Assembly (NCBI RefSeq): GCF_012396605.1
Contig: NZ_JAAXPW010000027.1
Location: forward strand, 1-46,318
Source of the DNA: Ureibacillus thermosphaericus
GTDB lineage: Bacteria; Bacillota; Bacilli; Bacillales_A; Planococcaceae
Length of the DNA stretch: 46,318 nt
Direction of reading: 5' to 3'
The notes under the pieces are model-generated. The model saw nothing but the letters and a program-made list of their open reading frames with translations. It had not been told where the DNA came from and did no database searches. Positions 16,847 to 24,785 of this stretch are shown here, one piece after another (within the stretch, counting starts at the first letter, position 1; each line of letters opens with the position of its first letter). The position numbers and the translations under genes were made by a program.

Positions 16847-18457
16847 TTATGCATTCACTTTATAATTCTTTAATTCTTCTCGTAGTTTGGCTTTTAAGAA
16901 TTTACCAACGGATGTTTTTGGAATCTCTTTTAAGAATACAATGTCATCCGGAATCCACCATTTCGCAAATTGATCTTTTAAATAATCGAGTAGTTCTTCT
17001 TTTGTAGCTTGTTTTCCTTCTTTTAATACGACGCATGCAAGTGGACGCTCTTGCCATTTTTCATGCGGAATGGCGATGACCGCTGCTTCTAATACAGCTT
17101 CGTGAGTCATGAGGGCATTTTCCAAATCGACAGATGAAATCCATTCGCCTCCGCTTTTGATTAAATCTTTTGTACGGTCAGTAATTTTGATATAACCTTC
17201 TGGTGTGACAACTGCAATGTCTCCAGTATACAACCACCCATCACGGAATGCTTCTTTTGTTCGTTCATCTTTATAATATTCATGGGCAATCCAAGGACCT
17301 CGAATCCGCAGTTCGCCCATCGTTTTTCCATCCCATGGAACTTCTCCTTGTTCATTTACTACTTCCGTATCAAGAAGTGGAACAGTAAGGCCTTGTGTTG
17401 CACGGATATTTAATTTTTCTTCCCGTGTCCAATCTTCCATTGCGGATGTATAGTTGGAAAGAGAAACAAGTGGTGTTGTCTCGGTCATACCGTATCCAAT
17501 AACGTACGGAACATTGTATTTGTCTTCAAATGCTTGAATTAATCCTTTTGGCGAAGCAGAACCTCCAGATACAATAGCTTTTAGGGAAGAAATATCGCGA
17601 GGATTTTTTTCCTGTTCTTGAAGTACGCCAAGCCAAATAGTTGGAACCCCTGCTGTTAACGTCACTTTTTCTTGTTCAATTAAATCAAGCAGTAAACTAG
17701 GTGTAAAGTGAGGACCTGGTAATACTTGCGTTGACCCATAATTTACTGCAGCAAATGGCATTCCCCATGCATTCACGTGGAACATTGGAACAACCGGCAT
17801 GATAATGTCTCTTTCGGTGATTCCCATTCCGTCTGCTAAACCAAGTGCCATACTATGAAGTACTAATCCGCGATGAGTGTAAACGACACCTTTTGGCATT
17901 CCAGTAGTTGCACTAGTGTAACAAATTCCTGCTGGTGAGTTTTCATCTAAATCATTCGGAAATTCAAATTCATCTGCTTCTTCTAAAAGCTGTTCATAAG
18001 AATAGACATTCGGGAAAGAGGATTCAGGAACGGTTTTATCATCTTGCATGACAACAATATGTTTAACCGTTTTTAAGTAAGGAATTGCTTTTTCAAATAA
18101 TGGGAATAGATCGCCATCGACTAACAAAATTTCATCTTCTGCATGATTAATTACGTAAATGATATGTTCTGGCGAAAGGCGAATGTTAATCATGTGCAAA
18201 ACAGCACCTGCACAAGGAACTGCAAAATATGCTTCTAAATGTCGGTGATGATTCCAAGCAAAAGAACCAACTTTTGTTCCGCGTTTCATCCCAAGCTTTG
18301 TGAGAGCGCTTGCAAGTTTTCTTGTGCGTTTGACATAGTCTTTGTAAGGAATGCGGTGAATTGTGTCTGGGCTTGTACGCGAAATAATCAACTTTTCAGG
18401 AAAGTAGCGCTCAGCCCGTTTTAAAAAACTCGTTAATAATAAAGGTGTGTCCATCAT
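16847..18457 (-). CDS. Long-chain fatty-acid-CoA ligase (AMP-forming)
   Basis: The 536-residue ANL-superfamily enzyme activates a carboxylic acid through an acyl-adenylate and transfers it to CoA. Motifs in order: the phosphate loop YTSATTGMPKGV (Ala where most have Gly), the mid-domain VPMFHVNAWGMP, the A5 motif GYGMTETTPLVS, the aspartate motif GWLYTGDIAV, the hinge DRTKDLIKSGGEWIS and the C-terminal catalytic lysine region IPKTSVGKFLKAKLRE. The medium-to-long-chain group fits best. Single gene; the fatty-acid degradation genes are elsewhere except for the enoyl-CoA hydratase at 33890. Confidence 0.92.
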   Translation of the reverse strand: MMDTPLLLTSFLKRAERYFPEKLIISRTSPDTIHRIPYKDYVKRTRKLASALTKLGMKRGTKVGSFAWNHHRHLEAYFAVPCAGAVLHMINIRLSPEHIIYVINHAEDEILLVDGDLFPLFEKAIPYLKTVKHIVVMQDDKTVPESSFPNVYSYEQLLEEADEFEFPNDLDENSPAGICYTSATTGMPKGVVYTHRGLVLHSMALGLADGMGITERDIIMPVVPMFHVNAWGMPFAAVNYGSTQVLPGPHFTPSLLLDLIEQEKVTLTAGVPTIWLGVLQEQEKNPRDISSLKAIVSGGSASPKGLIQAFEDKYNVPYVIGYGMTETTPLVSLSNYTSAMEDWTREEKLNIRATQGLTVPLLDTEVVNEQGEVPWDGKTMGELRIRGPWIAHEYYKDERTKEAFRDGWLYTGDIAVVTPEGYIKITDRTKDLIKSGGEWISSVDLENALMTHEAVLEAAVIAIPHEKWQERPLACVVLKEGKQATKEELLDYLKDQFAKWWIPDDIVFLKEIPKTSVGKFLKAKLREELKNYKVNA

Positions 18458-18697
18458 CTTTACATCATCCCCCTTGTTTTTTTCCCTTTCAATAAATATA
18501 TTTAGAAGAATACTACATTATTACTAAAAAATGTGACGTATTATAGAATATTTTAACTTTAAAGAGAAAATGATGCTATGAATTTATTAGGAAGTTTCTA
18601 TTAATTTTAATTCCTATAATATTGATGGATTAGATAATTTTTTTATTTATATTTTTCAGTTTATAATGAGGTTAATGAATGTAAGGGGAGTGATTTT

Positions 18698-19525
18698 ATG
18701 GCAATACCGTCAAAAACATTAGCCAATGGTGTAGAGATGCCTTACTTAGGGTTAGGCGTGTATAAAATGGAAGATCATGAAGAAGCTTTAAATGCAATGG
18801 ATACAGCGTTAAAGTTAGGCTATCGAGCAATTGATACAGCTTCACTATATAACAATGAAAGAGAAGTGGGAGAAGCGATACGAGCTAGCGGTATTCCACG
18901 TGAGGAAATTTTTGTAACAACTAAGGTATGGAACAATGATCAAGGTTATGACGAAACGCTTCGAGCATTTGAAACTTCATTGAAAAAATTGGGGCTAGAT
19001 TACGTGGATCTTTATTTAACTCACTGGCCTGTTGAAGATAAGTTTATCGATACTTATCGTGCCATTGAGCGTCTGTATGAGGAAAAATTAATCCGAGTAC
19101 CAGGTGTATCAAATCACCATCAACATCATTTAGAAAAAATCTTCGCAAAAGCAAATGTGAAGCCGATGGTAAATCAAGTTGAGTGCCATCCGTATTTGCA
19201 ACAAGATGAATTAAGAGCATTTTGTCGCGAACATGAGATTGCCGTTACTGCATGGTCACCAATTGGCAAAGGTCGCCTATTAAATGATAACACTTTAGTA
19301 AAACTCGCTGAAAAGTATGGAAAAACTCCAGCACAAATCGTTTTACGTTGGCATTATCAAAATGATACGATTACAATTCCAAAATCAGTAACACCAAGCC
19401 GCATTGCCGAAAATATGCAAATTTTCGACTTTGAATTATCAAATGAAGATATGCTTGAAATAAAAATGATTAATAAAAATGAGCGATATGGACAAAATCC
19501 TGATAATTTCCATTTTGATTTTTAA
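18698..19525 (+). CDS. Aldo/keto reductase (glyoxal/methylglyoxal reductase type)
   Basis: The 275-residue NADPH-dependent oxidoreductase is a TIM barrel of the AKR5 group, like B. subtilis YvgN/YtbE, which reduce methylglyoxal and other aldehydes. The catalytic tetrad is complete: D46 and Y51 in AIDTASLYNNE, K76 in TTKVWN, H109 in LTHWP. Cofactor motifs IPKSVTPSRIAEN and the late NPDNFHF tail are typical. One variation is GVSNHHQHH where most have GVSNF. ATG 18698 follows AAGGGGAGTG. The third repeat array starts 24 bp after the stop. Confidence 0.93.
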   Translation: MAIPSKTLANGVEMPYLGLGVYKMEDHEEALNAMDTALKLGYRAIDTASLYNNEREVGEAIRASGIPREEIFVTTKVWNNDQGYDETLRAFETSLKKLGLDYVDLYLTHWPVEDKFIDTYRAIERLYEEKLIRVPGVSNHHQHHLEKIFAKANVKPMVNQVECHPYLQQDELRAFCREHEIAVTAWSPIGKGRLLNDNTLVKLAEKYGKTPAQIVLRWHYQNDTITIPKSVTPSRIAENMQIFDFELSNEDMLEIKMINKNERYGQNPDNFHFDF

Positions 19526-19548
19526 GGGAAATAAAAAGCGAATCTAGG

Positions 19549-19829
19549 ATGGCTATTATTTTAATATGATTGACTATTATTCTTTTTGGATTGACTAATA
19601 TTAAATTGAGTTTGGCTAATATCCTATTTTTTCAACAATACTTTTGATGGATTGGCTAATAAATTAATGAGTTTGACTATAAATCAACAGCATTTGACTA
19701 TTATCTGCCCAATTTTGACTATAATAGCAAATTTATGAAGCAGATTTTTAACGAATAGCTATTAACTTCATAAATTTGACTATTAACTTATTGAGAATGG
19801 CTATTATAGTCATTCGTTTGACTATTATT
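19549..19829 (+). repeat. Array 3: three quartets of the TTGACTATTATC-like motif
   Basis: Motif starts are 19549, 19570, 19591, 19612; 19652, 19673, 19694, 19715; 19755, 19776, 19797, 19818. Again 21, 21, 21 then 40 bp. First motifs are ATGGC, TTGGC and ATAGC, and second motifs all TTGAC. Linker sequences differ from arrays 1 and 2 but are T-rich near their ends. It lies between the convergent aldo/keto reductase and pseudouridine synthase genes, in the same orientation as the other arrays. Confidence 0.92.
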
Positions 19830-19874
19830 TTCCCTTAATAATCCTTTAATTCAATAGTATGATTAAAATAAGAG

Positions 19875-19910
19875 AAGGCTGTTAGAAAAATTTATTTTCT
19901 AAGCAGCCTC
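19875..19910. terminator. Hairpin after array 3, likely terminator of the leftward operon
   Basis: AAGGCTG-TTAGAAAA pairs with TTTTCTAAGCAGCCT with one bulge. It is related in sequence to the hairpin after array 2 (11946-11981), and sits 18 bp past the pseudouridine synthase stop. Confidence 0.6.
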
Positions 19911-19927
19911 ATTTATTTTTACTTATA

Positions 19928-20782
19928 TTATTGTGTGGCAGTATTAAGATCATTAACAATGATACGTTTATCTAGAAAAGGATGTTCAAATTCTAATTGA
20001 ATGGCATGAAGTTCATAATCGCGCTTCGAAGTTTTACGAGCATTGTACATTACATCCCCTACAATAGGATGGCCGATATGAGCCATGTGGACGCGGATTT
20101 GATGTGTTCTGCCTGTTTCTAATTGTAAATGAACAACTGTTGAATGTTCTTTTCGTTTCACAACCTTAAAGTGAGTGACAGCATGTTGACCAGTTTTTGA
20201 AACGATTCGTCGTGTAGGATGATGACGATCTTTTCCGATTGGTGCATTAATGGTTCCACGATCTTTTTTTATGATTCCTTGGACTTCCGCTTCATAAGTT
20301 CGAACGATGGATTTTTCTTCAATCATTCGGTCAAATACTGATTTTGCAATGGGATGTTTTGCAACAATCAACAGACCTTTTGTTCCTTGGTCTAGCCGAT
20401 GAACGTGCTCTGCGTATTGTAACCCTTTATCTTTCATATAAGCCATTACGTGATTCATGCAAGTATTGTGATCGTCCCTGTCGTTCGGATGTGTACTCAT
20501 TCCTTTAGGTTTTGAAACAATTAAAATATGATCATCTTCGTATTTTATTTCGATTTCACATTGTTTCGTTGGGGAATAGTTGGATTTCGGGACGCTAAAA
20601 ATAAAAAATAGCATTGTTCCTTTTGATAATGGTTCATTCCATTTAACTGCTTCACCATCTGTATTTTTCACAGCTTTCGCCATTCGTAGTTCATGAACGA
20701 GTTTTTTTCCTAGTTTCCATTTTTCCCGCAACAAAGTTTCTACCGTTAATCCATCTTGCGAAATTTCATAGTGAAAATGCAT
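19928..20782 (-). CDS. RluA-family pseudouridine synthase
   Basis: About 284 residues. An S4-like N-terminal part precedes the RluA catalytic core, which isomerises uridine to pseudouridine in rRNA or tRNA. The catalytic aspartate is in HVHRLDQGTKG (about D131). Other family motifs are VSKPKGMSTHP, GRTHQIRVHMAHIGHPIVGD and HAIQLEFEHP. The start is the ATG at 20782 with GGAGGAAAACGT before it; an upstream in-frame ATG at 20833 has no such site. It is the last gene of a leftward cluster after the thioredoxin-like gene. The target site cannot be read from sequence (RluD- or YjbO-like). Confidence 0.9.
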   Translation of the reverse strand: MHFHYEISQDGLTVETLLREKWKLGKKLVHELRMAKAVKNTDGEAVKWNEPLSKGTMLFFIFSVPKSNYSPTKQCEIEIKYEDDHILIVSKPKGMSTHPNDRDDHNTCMNHVMAYMKDKGLQYAEHVHRLDQGTKGLLIVAKHPIAKSVFDRMIEEKSIVRTYEAEVQGIIKKDRGTINAPIGKDRHHPTRRIVSKTGQHAVTHFKVVKRKEHSTVVHLQLETGRTHQIRVHMAHIGHPIVGDVMYNARKTSKRDYELHAIQLEFEHPFLDKRIIVNDLNTATQ

Positions 20783-20838
20783 ACGTTTTCCTCCAAAGAA
20801 AAATCGTGTCCATATAAAGAACACGATTTCCATTTTAC

Positions 20839-21309
20839 TTATTTTAATACCACTTCTTCAAAGAATTTGCGAATGTTTTCATCAGGATGTGCTCCTACCA
20901 TTCGCTGAACTTCTTTTCCATCCTCGAAATAAATTAGCGTTGGTGTATATTCAACGTTATACTCGTCCCAGCCTTTTTCATATTCTAAGATGTTTAATTG
21001 ATCGATATGAACATTCATTTCTTTCGCAATTGGCATGAGTCGAGGCGTCATTTCTTTACAATGTGGACATTCAGGACTAAATAAATAAGCTACAACTGGT
21101 TCACCTGAAGCAATTTTTTCTCTAAGAGCATCTGGCAAAATAATATTTTGATAATTTTCATCATCTAATAAATCAATTGTAGATTGTTTTAAATTGTCTG
21201 TGCCATAAGGATTGTTTTCTAACTTGCTTTTGTTTGATAAATTTGTTAACACAATAATCACAGCAAATAAAATTACAACGATTGCTGCAAGAATTCCAAG
21301 CTTTTTCAA
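20839..21309 (-). CDS. Membrane-anchored thioredoxin-like protein
   Basis: The 156-residue protein has an N-terminal hydrophobic anchor (about 4-23) and an extracytoplasmic thioredoxin fold with a CPHC active site (C81, C84). The cis-proline lies in VEYTPTLIYFEDG. CPHC is the DsbA-type redox pair, suited to oxidising thiols. It starts at TTG 21309, directly abutting the stop codon of the bdbC-like gene with AGGAGG inside that gene's end. The two are surely one operon: the DsbB-like partner re-oxidises this protein. Functionally equivalent to BdbD or a resident thioredoxin; the name is not certain. Confidence 0.87.
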   Translation of the reverse strand: MKKLGILAAIVVILFAVIIVLTNLSNKSKLENNPYGTDNLKQSTIDLLDDENYQNIILPDALREKIASGEPVVAYLFSPECPHCKEMTPRLMPIAKEMNVHIDQLNILEYEKGWDEYNVEYTPTLIYFEDGKEVQRMVGAHPDENIRKFFEEVVLK

Positions 21310-21735
21310 CTATTTGTCCTCCTTCAAAACCTTTAACATATAAAAACTAGTAATTGCAATTAAGATAAATGCAACTAACGCTAAAAATGGAATCGTAATG
21401 AAACCAAACCAGTTAATATATTGGCCTGTACATGGTACTCGTCCACAAGCTGGTGCATGTTGCGATAAAAAGTCCAATTTTTGAATTCCATAATGGTATA
21501 GGGAAATCGTTCCACCAATGCAAGAAAATACGGCTGTTGTTACCGCAATCCGAGCATTTTTTTGTAAATATGCCACAAGGGAAATGAGTACAATTGGATA
21601 CATTAATATCCGTTGATACCAACAAAGTTCACATGGTTCATAACCCCGAACTTCGGAAAAATATAAAGAACCTAGCGTTGCTACCAAAGAGACTAACCAT
21701 ACAAATAGCAAACTATTCTCTAATTTTTTGCTCAT
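21310..21735 (-). CDS. bdbC: Disulfide bond formation protein, DsbB/BdbC type
   Basis: A 141-residue membrane protein with four transmembrane helices. It passes electrons from an extracytoplasmic thiol oxidase to quinone. The two cysteine pairs are C35/C38 (YEPCELCWYQR, in the first outer loop) and C97/C102 (ACGRVPC, in the second), as in DsbB. I take ATG 21735, preceded by AGGAGAGTAATA; a longer in-frame reading would overlap the divergent kinase gene. Its stop touches the TTG of the thioredoxin-like partner. BdbB is the paralogous alternative. Such pairs support competence, secreted enzymes and cytochrome assembly. Confidence 0.9.
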   Translation of the reverse strand: MSKKLENSLLFVWLVSLVATLGSLYFSEVRGYEPCELCWYQRILMYPIVLISLVAYLQKNARIAVTTAVFSCIGGTISLYHYGIQKLDFLSQHAPACGRVPCTGQYINWFGFITIPFLALVAFILIAITSFYMLKVLKEDK

Positions 21736-21930
21736 TATTACTCTCCTAAAAGATTTAATCTGTGCAGTTTGATTATAAATTGTTTTGACTTCGAAGTAAA
21801 TGAATTCGAACGAATAGAACGATAAAGTTCGAGAAATTGGAAATTCATTCAAAAGTCTTAGAGTTGAACGAATGCGAGGGAATAAGGGGAATGTTATGAT
21901 TAAACTACAAAGTGTTTGTTGAGGTGCTAT

Positions 21931-23046
21931 ATGGTAGTAAATGATCATTCCAATATTACATTATTAAAAGAAATTGCGGAACTGCTTAATGAAGAAACAG
22001 AATTAATACCAATGCTAAAAGGAGCACTTAAAAAATTTTTAGCAGGAACTAATTTTACAACAGGATGGATTTTCTTTATTAATGAAAAAGGAAAGATTAA
22101 TCTTGTAGTCCACGAGAACTTGCCGGAAGGGTTATGTTACAATGACTGCCAATATTTAAAAAAGGGTGGTTGTTGGTGTGTTTCTCGATTCCGACGAAAT
22201 GAACTAAAAAAAGCATCAAATATTATTGAATGTCAAAGAATTGAAAATGCCATCGAGGAAAAGGTGGGCGATACGGCAGGAATTACCCATCATGCAACGG
22301 TGCCATTACAATCGGGTAATGAACGGTTCGGAATACTAAATGTCGCTACTCCCAATACAGTTGTATTTACAGAAGAAGAATTGGAATTGCTAGAATCTGT
22401 AGCTTTTCAAATGGGATCTGCCATTAAACGTATTTGTTTAACGAAACAAGAACAAGAAATGGCATTAGTTCGAGAGCGGAATCGGTTGGCGCGCGACTTG
22501 CATGATTCTGTGAATCAGTTATTGTTTTCCGTTACGTTAACGGCTCGTGCTGGAATAGAGATGAGCGATAATATAGAAATTAAGGAAACCTTTAAAGAAA
22601 TTCAAAATTTGACACAGTCCGCATTAACAGAAATGAGGGCTCTTATTTGGCAATTAAGGCCTCAAGGATTGGAAAGTGGACTAATCGATGCAATAAAAGC
22701 TTATGCAGAAATGTTAAAGATCAAATTAACGATCAATGTATCAGGAGTCATTCAATTTCCTTCAAGAGTAGAAGAAACATTATTCCGAATCACTCAAGAG
22801 GCATTAAATAATGTCCGAAAACATTCGGGCGTGATGGAAGCAACGATTTACTTAACGGTGACACAAACAGATATTTTACTCGTTATAAAAGACGAGGGTA
22901 GAGGTTTTAAAATTGATCAAAACATGAACATCCCTTCCATTGGATTGCAATCGATACGAGATCGAGCTACTGCAATTGGCGGCACAGCTGAATGGGTATC
23001 GGAGATTGGAAAAGGGACCGAATTGTTCGTTCGATTACCTTATTGA
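21931..23046 (+). CDS. GAF-domain sensor histidine kinase (YhcY/AirS-like)
   Basis: About 371 residues. An N-terminal GAF domain (about 15-165) is followed by a HisKA_3 dimerisation segment (RNRLARDLHDSVNQLL, phospho-acceptor H191) and an HATPase_c domain (EEALNNVRKHS, DEGRGF, GIGLQSIRDRA-type box). The GAF domain holds C69, C73, C81, C83 and C101 in GLCYNDCQYLKKGGCWC. In Staphylococcus AirS, GAF cysteines hold a redox- and oxygen-sensitive Fe-S cluster, and a similar sensor is inferred here. Start is ATG 21931 after TGAGGTGC. The regulator gene follows 13 bp on. Confidence 0.9.
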   Translation: MVVNDHSNITLLKEIAELLNEETELIPMLKGALKKFLAGTNFTTGWIFFINEKGKINLVVHENLPEGLCYNDCQYLKKGGCWCVSRFRRNELKKASNIIECQRIENAIEEKVGDTAGITHHATVPLQSGNERFGILNVATPNTVVFTEEELELLESVAFQMGSAIKRICLTKQEQEMALVRERNRLARDLHDSVNQLLFSVTLTARAGIEMSDNIEIKETFKEIQNLTQSALTEMRALIWQLRPQGLESGLIDAIKAYAEMLKIKLTINVSGVIQFPSRVEETLFRITQEALNNVRKHSGVMEATIYLTVTQTDILLVIKDEGRGFKIDQNMNIPSIGLQSIRDRATAIGGTAEWVSEIGKGTELFVRLPY

Positions 23047-23059
23047 GGAGGGAAGCAGG

Positions 23060-23710
23060 ATGATACGTGTTTTAATTGCGGATGATCATCATGTTGTTCG
23101 TAGAGGCTTATTATTCTTTTTGAAGACCCAAAAAGATATTGAAGTAGTTGGGGAAGCGAAAAATGGGATGGAAGCAGTTCGATTAGTGGAAGAATTAAAC
23201 CCGGATATTGTATTAATGGACTTAGTTATGCCGGAGATGGATGGCATTGAAGCGACGAAACAAATTAAAGCGTGTTGGCCAGAAGTACAAGTTATTATAT
23301 TGACAAGCTTTTCAGATAAAGACCATGTTCTTCCCGCCATCGAAGCTGGGGCAGCTGGCTATCAGTTAAAGGATATTGAACCGGATGATTTAGTCAATTC
23401 CATTCGACAAGTAATGCGTGGAGAAAGCATTATGCACCCGGTAGCCACAACACAATTGGAAGAATCATTAAGGGAGGAAGGAAATCTGCCGCATGTGAAA
23501 AACCCATTAACTCCACGTGAACAAGATGTGCTGGCGGAATTGACGAAAGGAAAAAGCAACAAGGAAATTGCATCGTCATTATTTGTTACAGAAAAGACAG
23601 TCAAAACCCATATTTCGAATATATTTGCGAAATTGGAAGTGCAAGATCGAACACAAGCAGCTCTTTATGCAGTAAAACATGGGTTAACAGAAGGAAGCGG
23701 GAAAATTTAA
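23060..23710 (+). CDS. NarL/LuxR-type response regulator (YhcZ/AirR-like)
   Basis: The 216-residue protein has a receiver domain with acidic pocket IADDHH, phospho-acceptor D54 (VLMDLVMPEMDG) and switch residues TSFSDKD/K. A LuxR helix-turn-helix follows at about 145-210 (LTPREQDVLAELTKGKSNKEIA). ATG 23060 has GAGGAGGGA at good spacing. It forms an operon with the upstream GAF kinase, which most likely phosphorylates it. If AirR-like, it would control respiratory and redox genes. Confidence 0.93.
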   Translation: MIRVLIADDHHVVRRGLLFFLKTQKDIEVVGEAKNGMEAVRLVEELNPDIVLMDLVMPEMDGIEATKQIKACWPEVQVIILTSFSDKDHVLPAIEAGAAGYQLKDIEPDDLVNSIRQVMRGESIMHPVATTQLEESLREEGNLPHVKNPLTPREQDVLAELTKGKSNKEIASSLFVTEKTVKTHISNIFAKLEVQDRTQAALYAVKHGLTEGSGKI

Positions 23711-23759
23711 ATTAGAGTTATGTCATTTGCGAAGGAAAGCATTTATAAAATAAATGATT

Positions 23760-23805
23760 AAAGGGAACAGTAGAATTTCGATAAAATGGATCTACTGTTC
23801 CCTTT
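23760..23805. terminator. Bidirectional terminator between convergent genes
   Basis: AAAGGGAACAGTAGA / TCTACTGTTCCCTTT, 15 perfect pairs with a 16-nt loop, between the response regulator and the CDF gene. Confidence 0.8.
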
Positions 23806-23825
23806 AAATTAGTACTTCTGTGCTT

Positions 23826-24710
23826 TTAATCTACACCTTCTTCTGCCTCGTGAGGTTCAATATGTACAAGCGCTGTACAATTAATGTCAAATCGTTTAAT
23901 CGTTGACTCGATATTTTCTGTAATGCGATGGCTTTCCCAGACGTTTAAATATGGATTTACTGTCACTGTCACTTCAATAAATGTTGCATTTCCGTGTGTT
24001 CTTCCTTTTAAATCCACCAATTCAATAACACCATCTACATTTTTTATTAATGTGGATAAAGTTTCGATTTCCTCGGTATCAAACGCATCTGTCAATGTTT
24101 GCACTGATTCCCAAAAGATTTCCAATGCAGTTCTAATAATAATCACTCCGATGATTAAAGCAGTAATGGTATCTATAATTGAATAGCCGATAATCGAAGC
24201 AAAAATACCGATGGCTGTACCAACGCTAACTAATGCATCGGAACGATTATCATAGGCAGCCGCTTTTAACGCAGAACTTTTAATTTTTTTAGAAAGAGCT
24301 AAGTTATATCGATATACCATGTACATGACAGCAGCACTGCCTAATGCAACAATAATGGTTAAAGTGGATGGCGAATTGCGAACAGGGTCAAATATGTTCA
24401 TAATTGAGCTAAAGATTACTTCAAGTCCAACGACCATCATAATAAAAGAAGCCACTAAAGATGCAACTGTTTCGGCACGCAAATGACCGTATTGATGATT
24501 TTCATCAGGAGGACGTTGTGAAATTTTTAGACCAATTAAAACTGCTATAGATGCAATAATATCTGTAGTATTATTAAGACCATCTGCTTTTAAAGCTTCT
24601 GAATCGCCGATGTGTCCTATGATAAGTTTCATTGCGCTAAGAAATATGTATGCGCCTATAGATATCCAGGCACCTTTTTCCCCTGCTCGTAAATTTGTAT
24701 AAAGCTCCAC
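23826..24710 (-). CDS. Cation diffusion facilitator (CDF) efflux transporter
   Basis: The 294-residue membrane protein has about six transmembrane segments and a cytoplasmic C-terminal ferredoxin-like domain (about 205-290) ending in acidic HIEPHEAEEGVD. Metal-site motifs are DGLNNTTD in helix 2 and YDNRSD in helix 5, and HQYGHLRAE lies in the first cytoplasmic loop. The N/D-type site and the NRSD motif resemble the manganese-exporting MneP branch rather than zinc CzcD proteins, so Mn(II) efflux is the likeliest role. Monocistronic, with a terminator in front separating it from the upstream CNNM gene. Confidence 0.9.
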   Translation of the reverse strand: MELYTNLRAGEKGAWISIGAYIFLSAMKLIIGHIGDSEALKADGLNNTTDIIASIAVLIGLKISQRPPDENHQYGHLRAETVASLVASFIMMVVGLEVIFSSIMNIFDPVRNSPSTLTIIVALGSAAVMYMVYRYNLALSKKIKSSALKAAAYDNRSDALVSVGTAIGIFASIIGYSIIDTITALIIGVIIIRTALEIFWESVQTLTDAFDTEEIETLSTLIKNVDGVIELVDLKGRTHGNATFIEVTVTVNPYLNVWESHRITENIESTIKRFDINCTALVHIEPHEAEEGVD

Positions 24711-24743
24711 TTTTTTTCCTCCCTACAAAAGTTCCGAACATGA

Positions 24744-24777
24744 CAAAACGACTTTCTTAGAAAAGAAAGTCGTTTTT
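24744..24777 (-). terminator. Terminator after the CNNM/CorC gene
   Basis: AAAACGACTTTCTT / AAGAAAGTCGTTTT, 14 perfect pairs around a 4-nt loop, seven bases past the stop. Confidence 0.88.
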
Positions 24778-24785
24778 GAAATACG

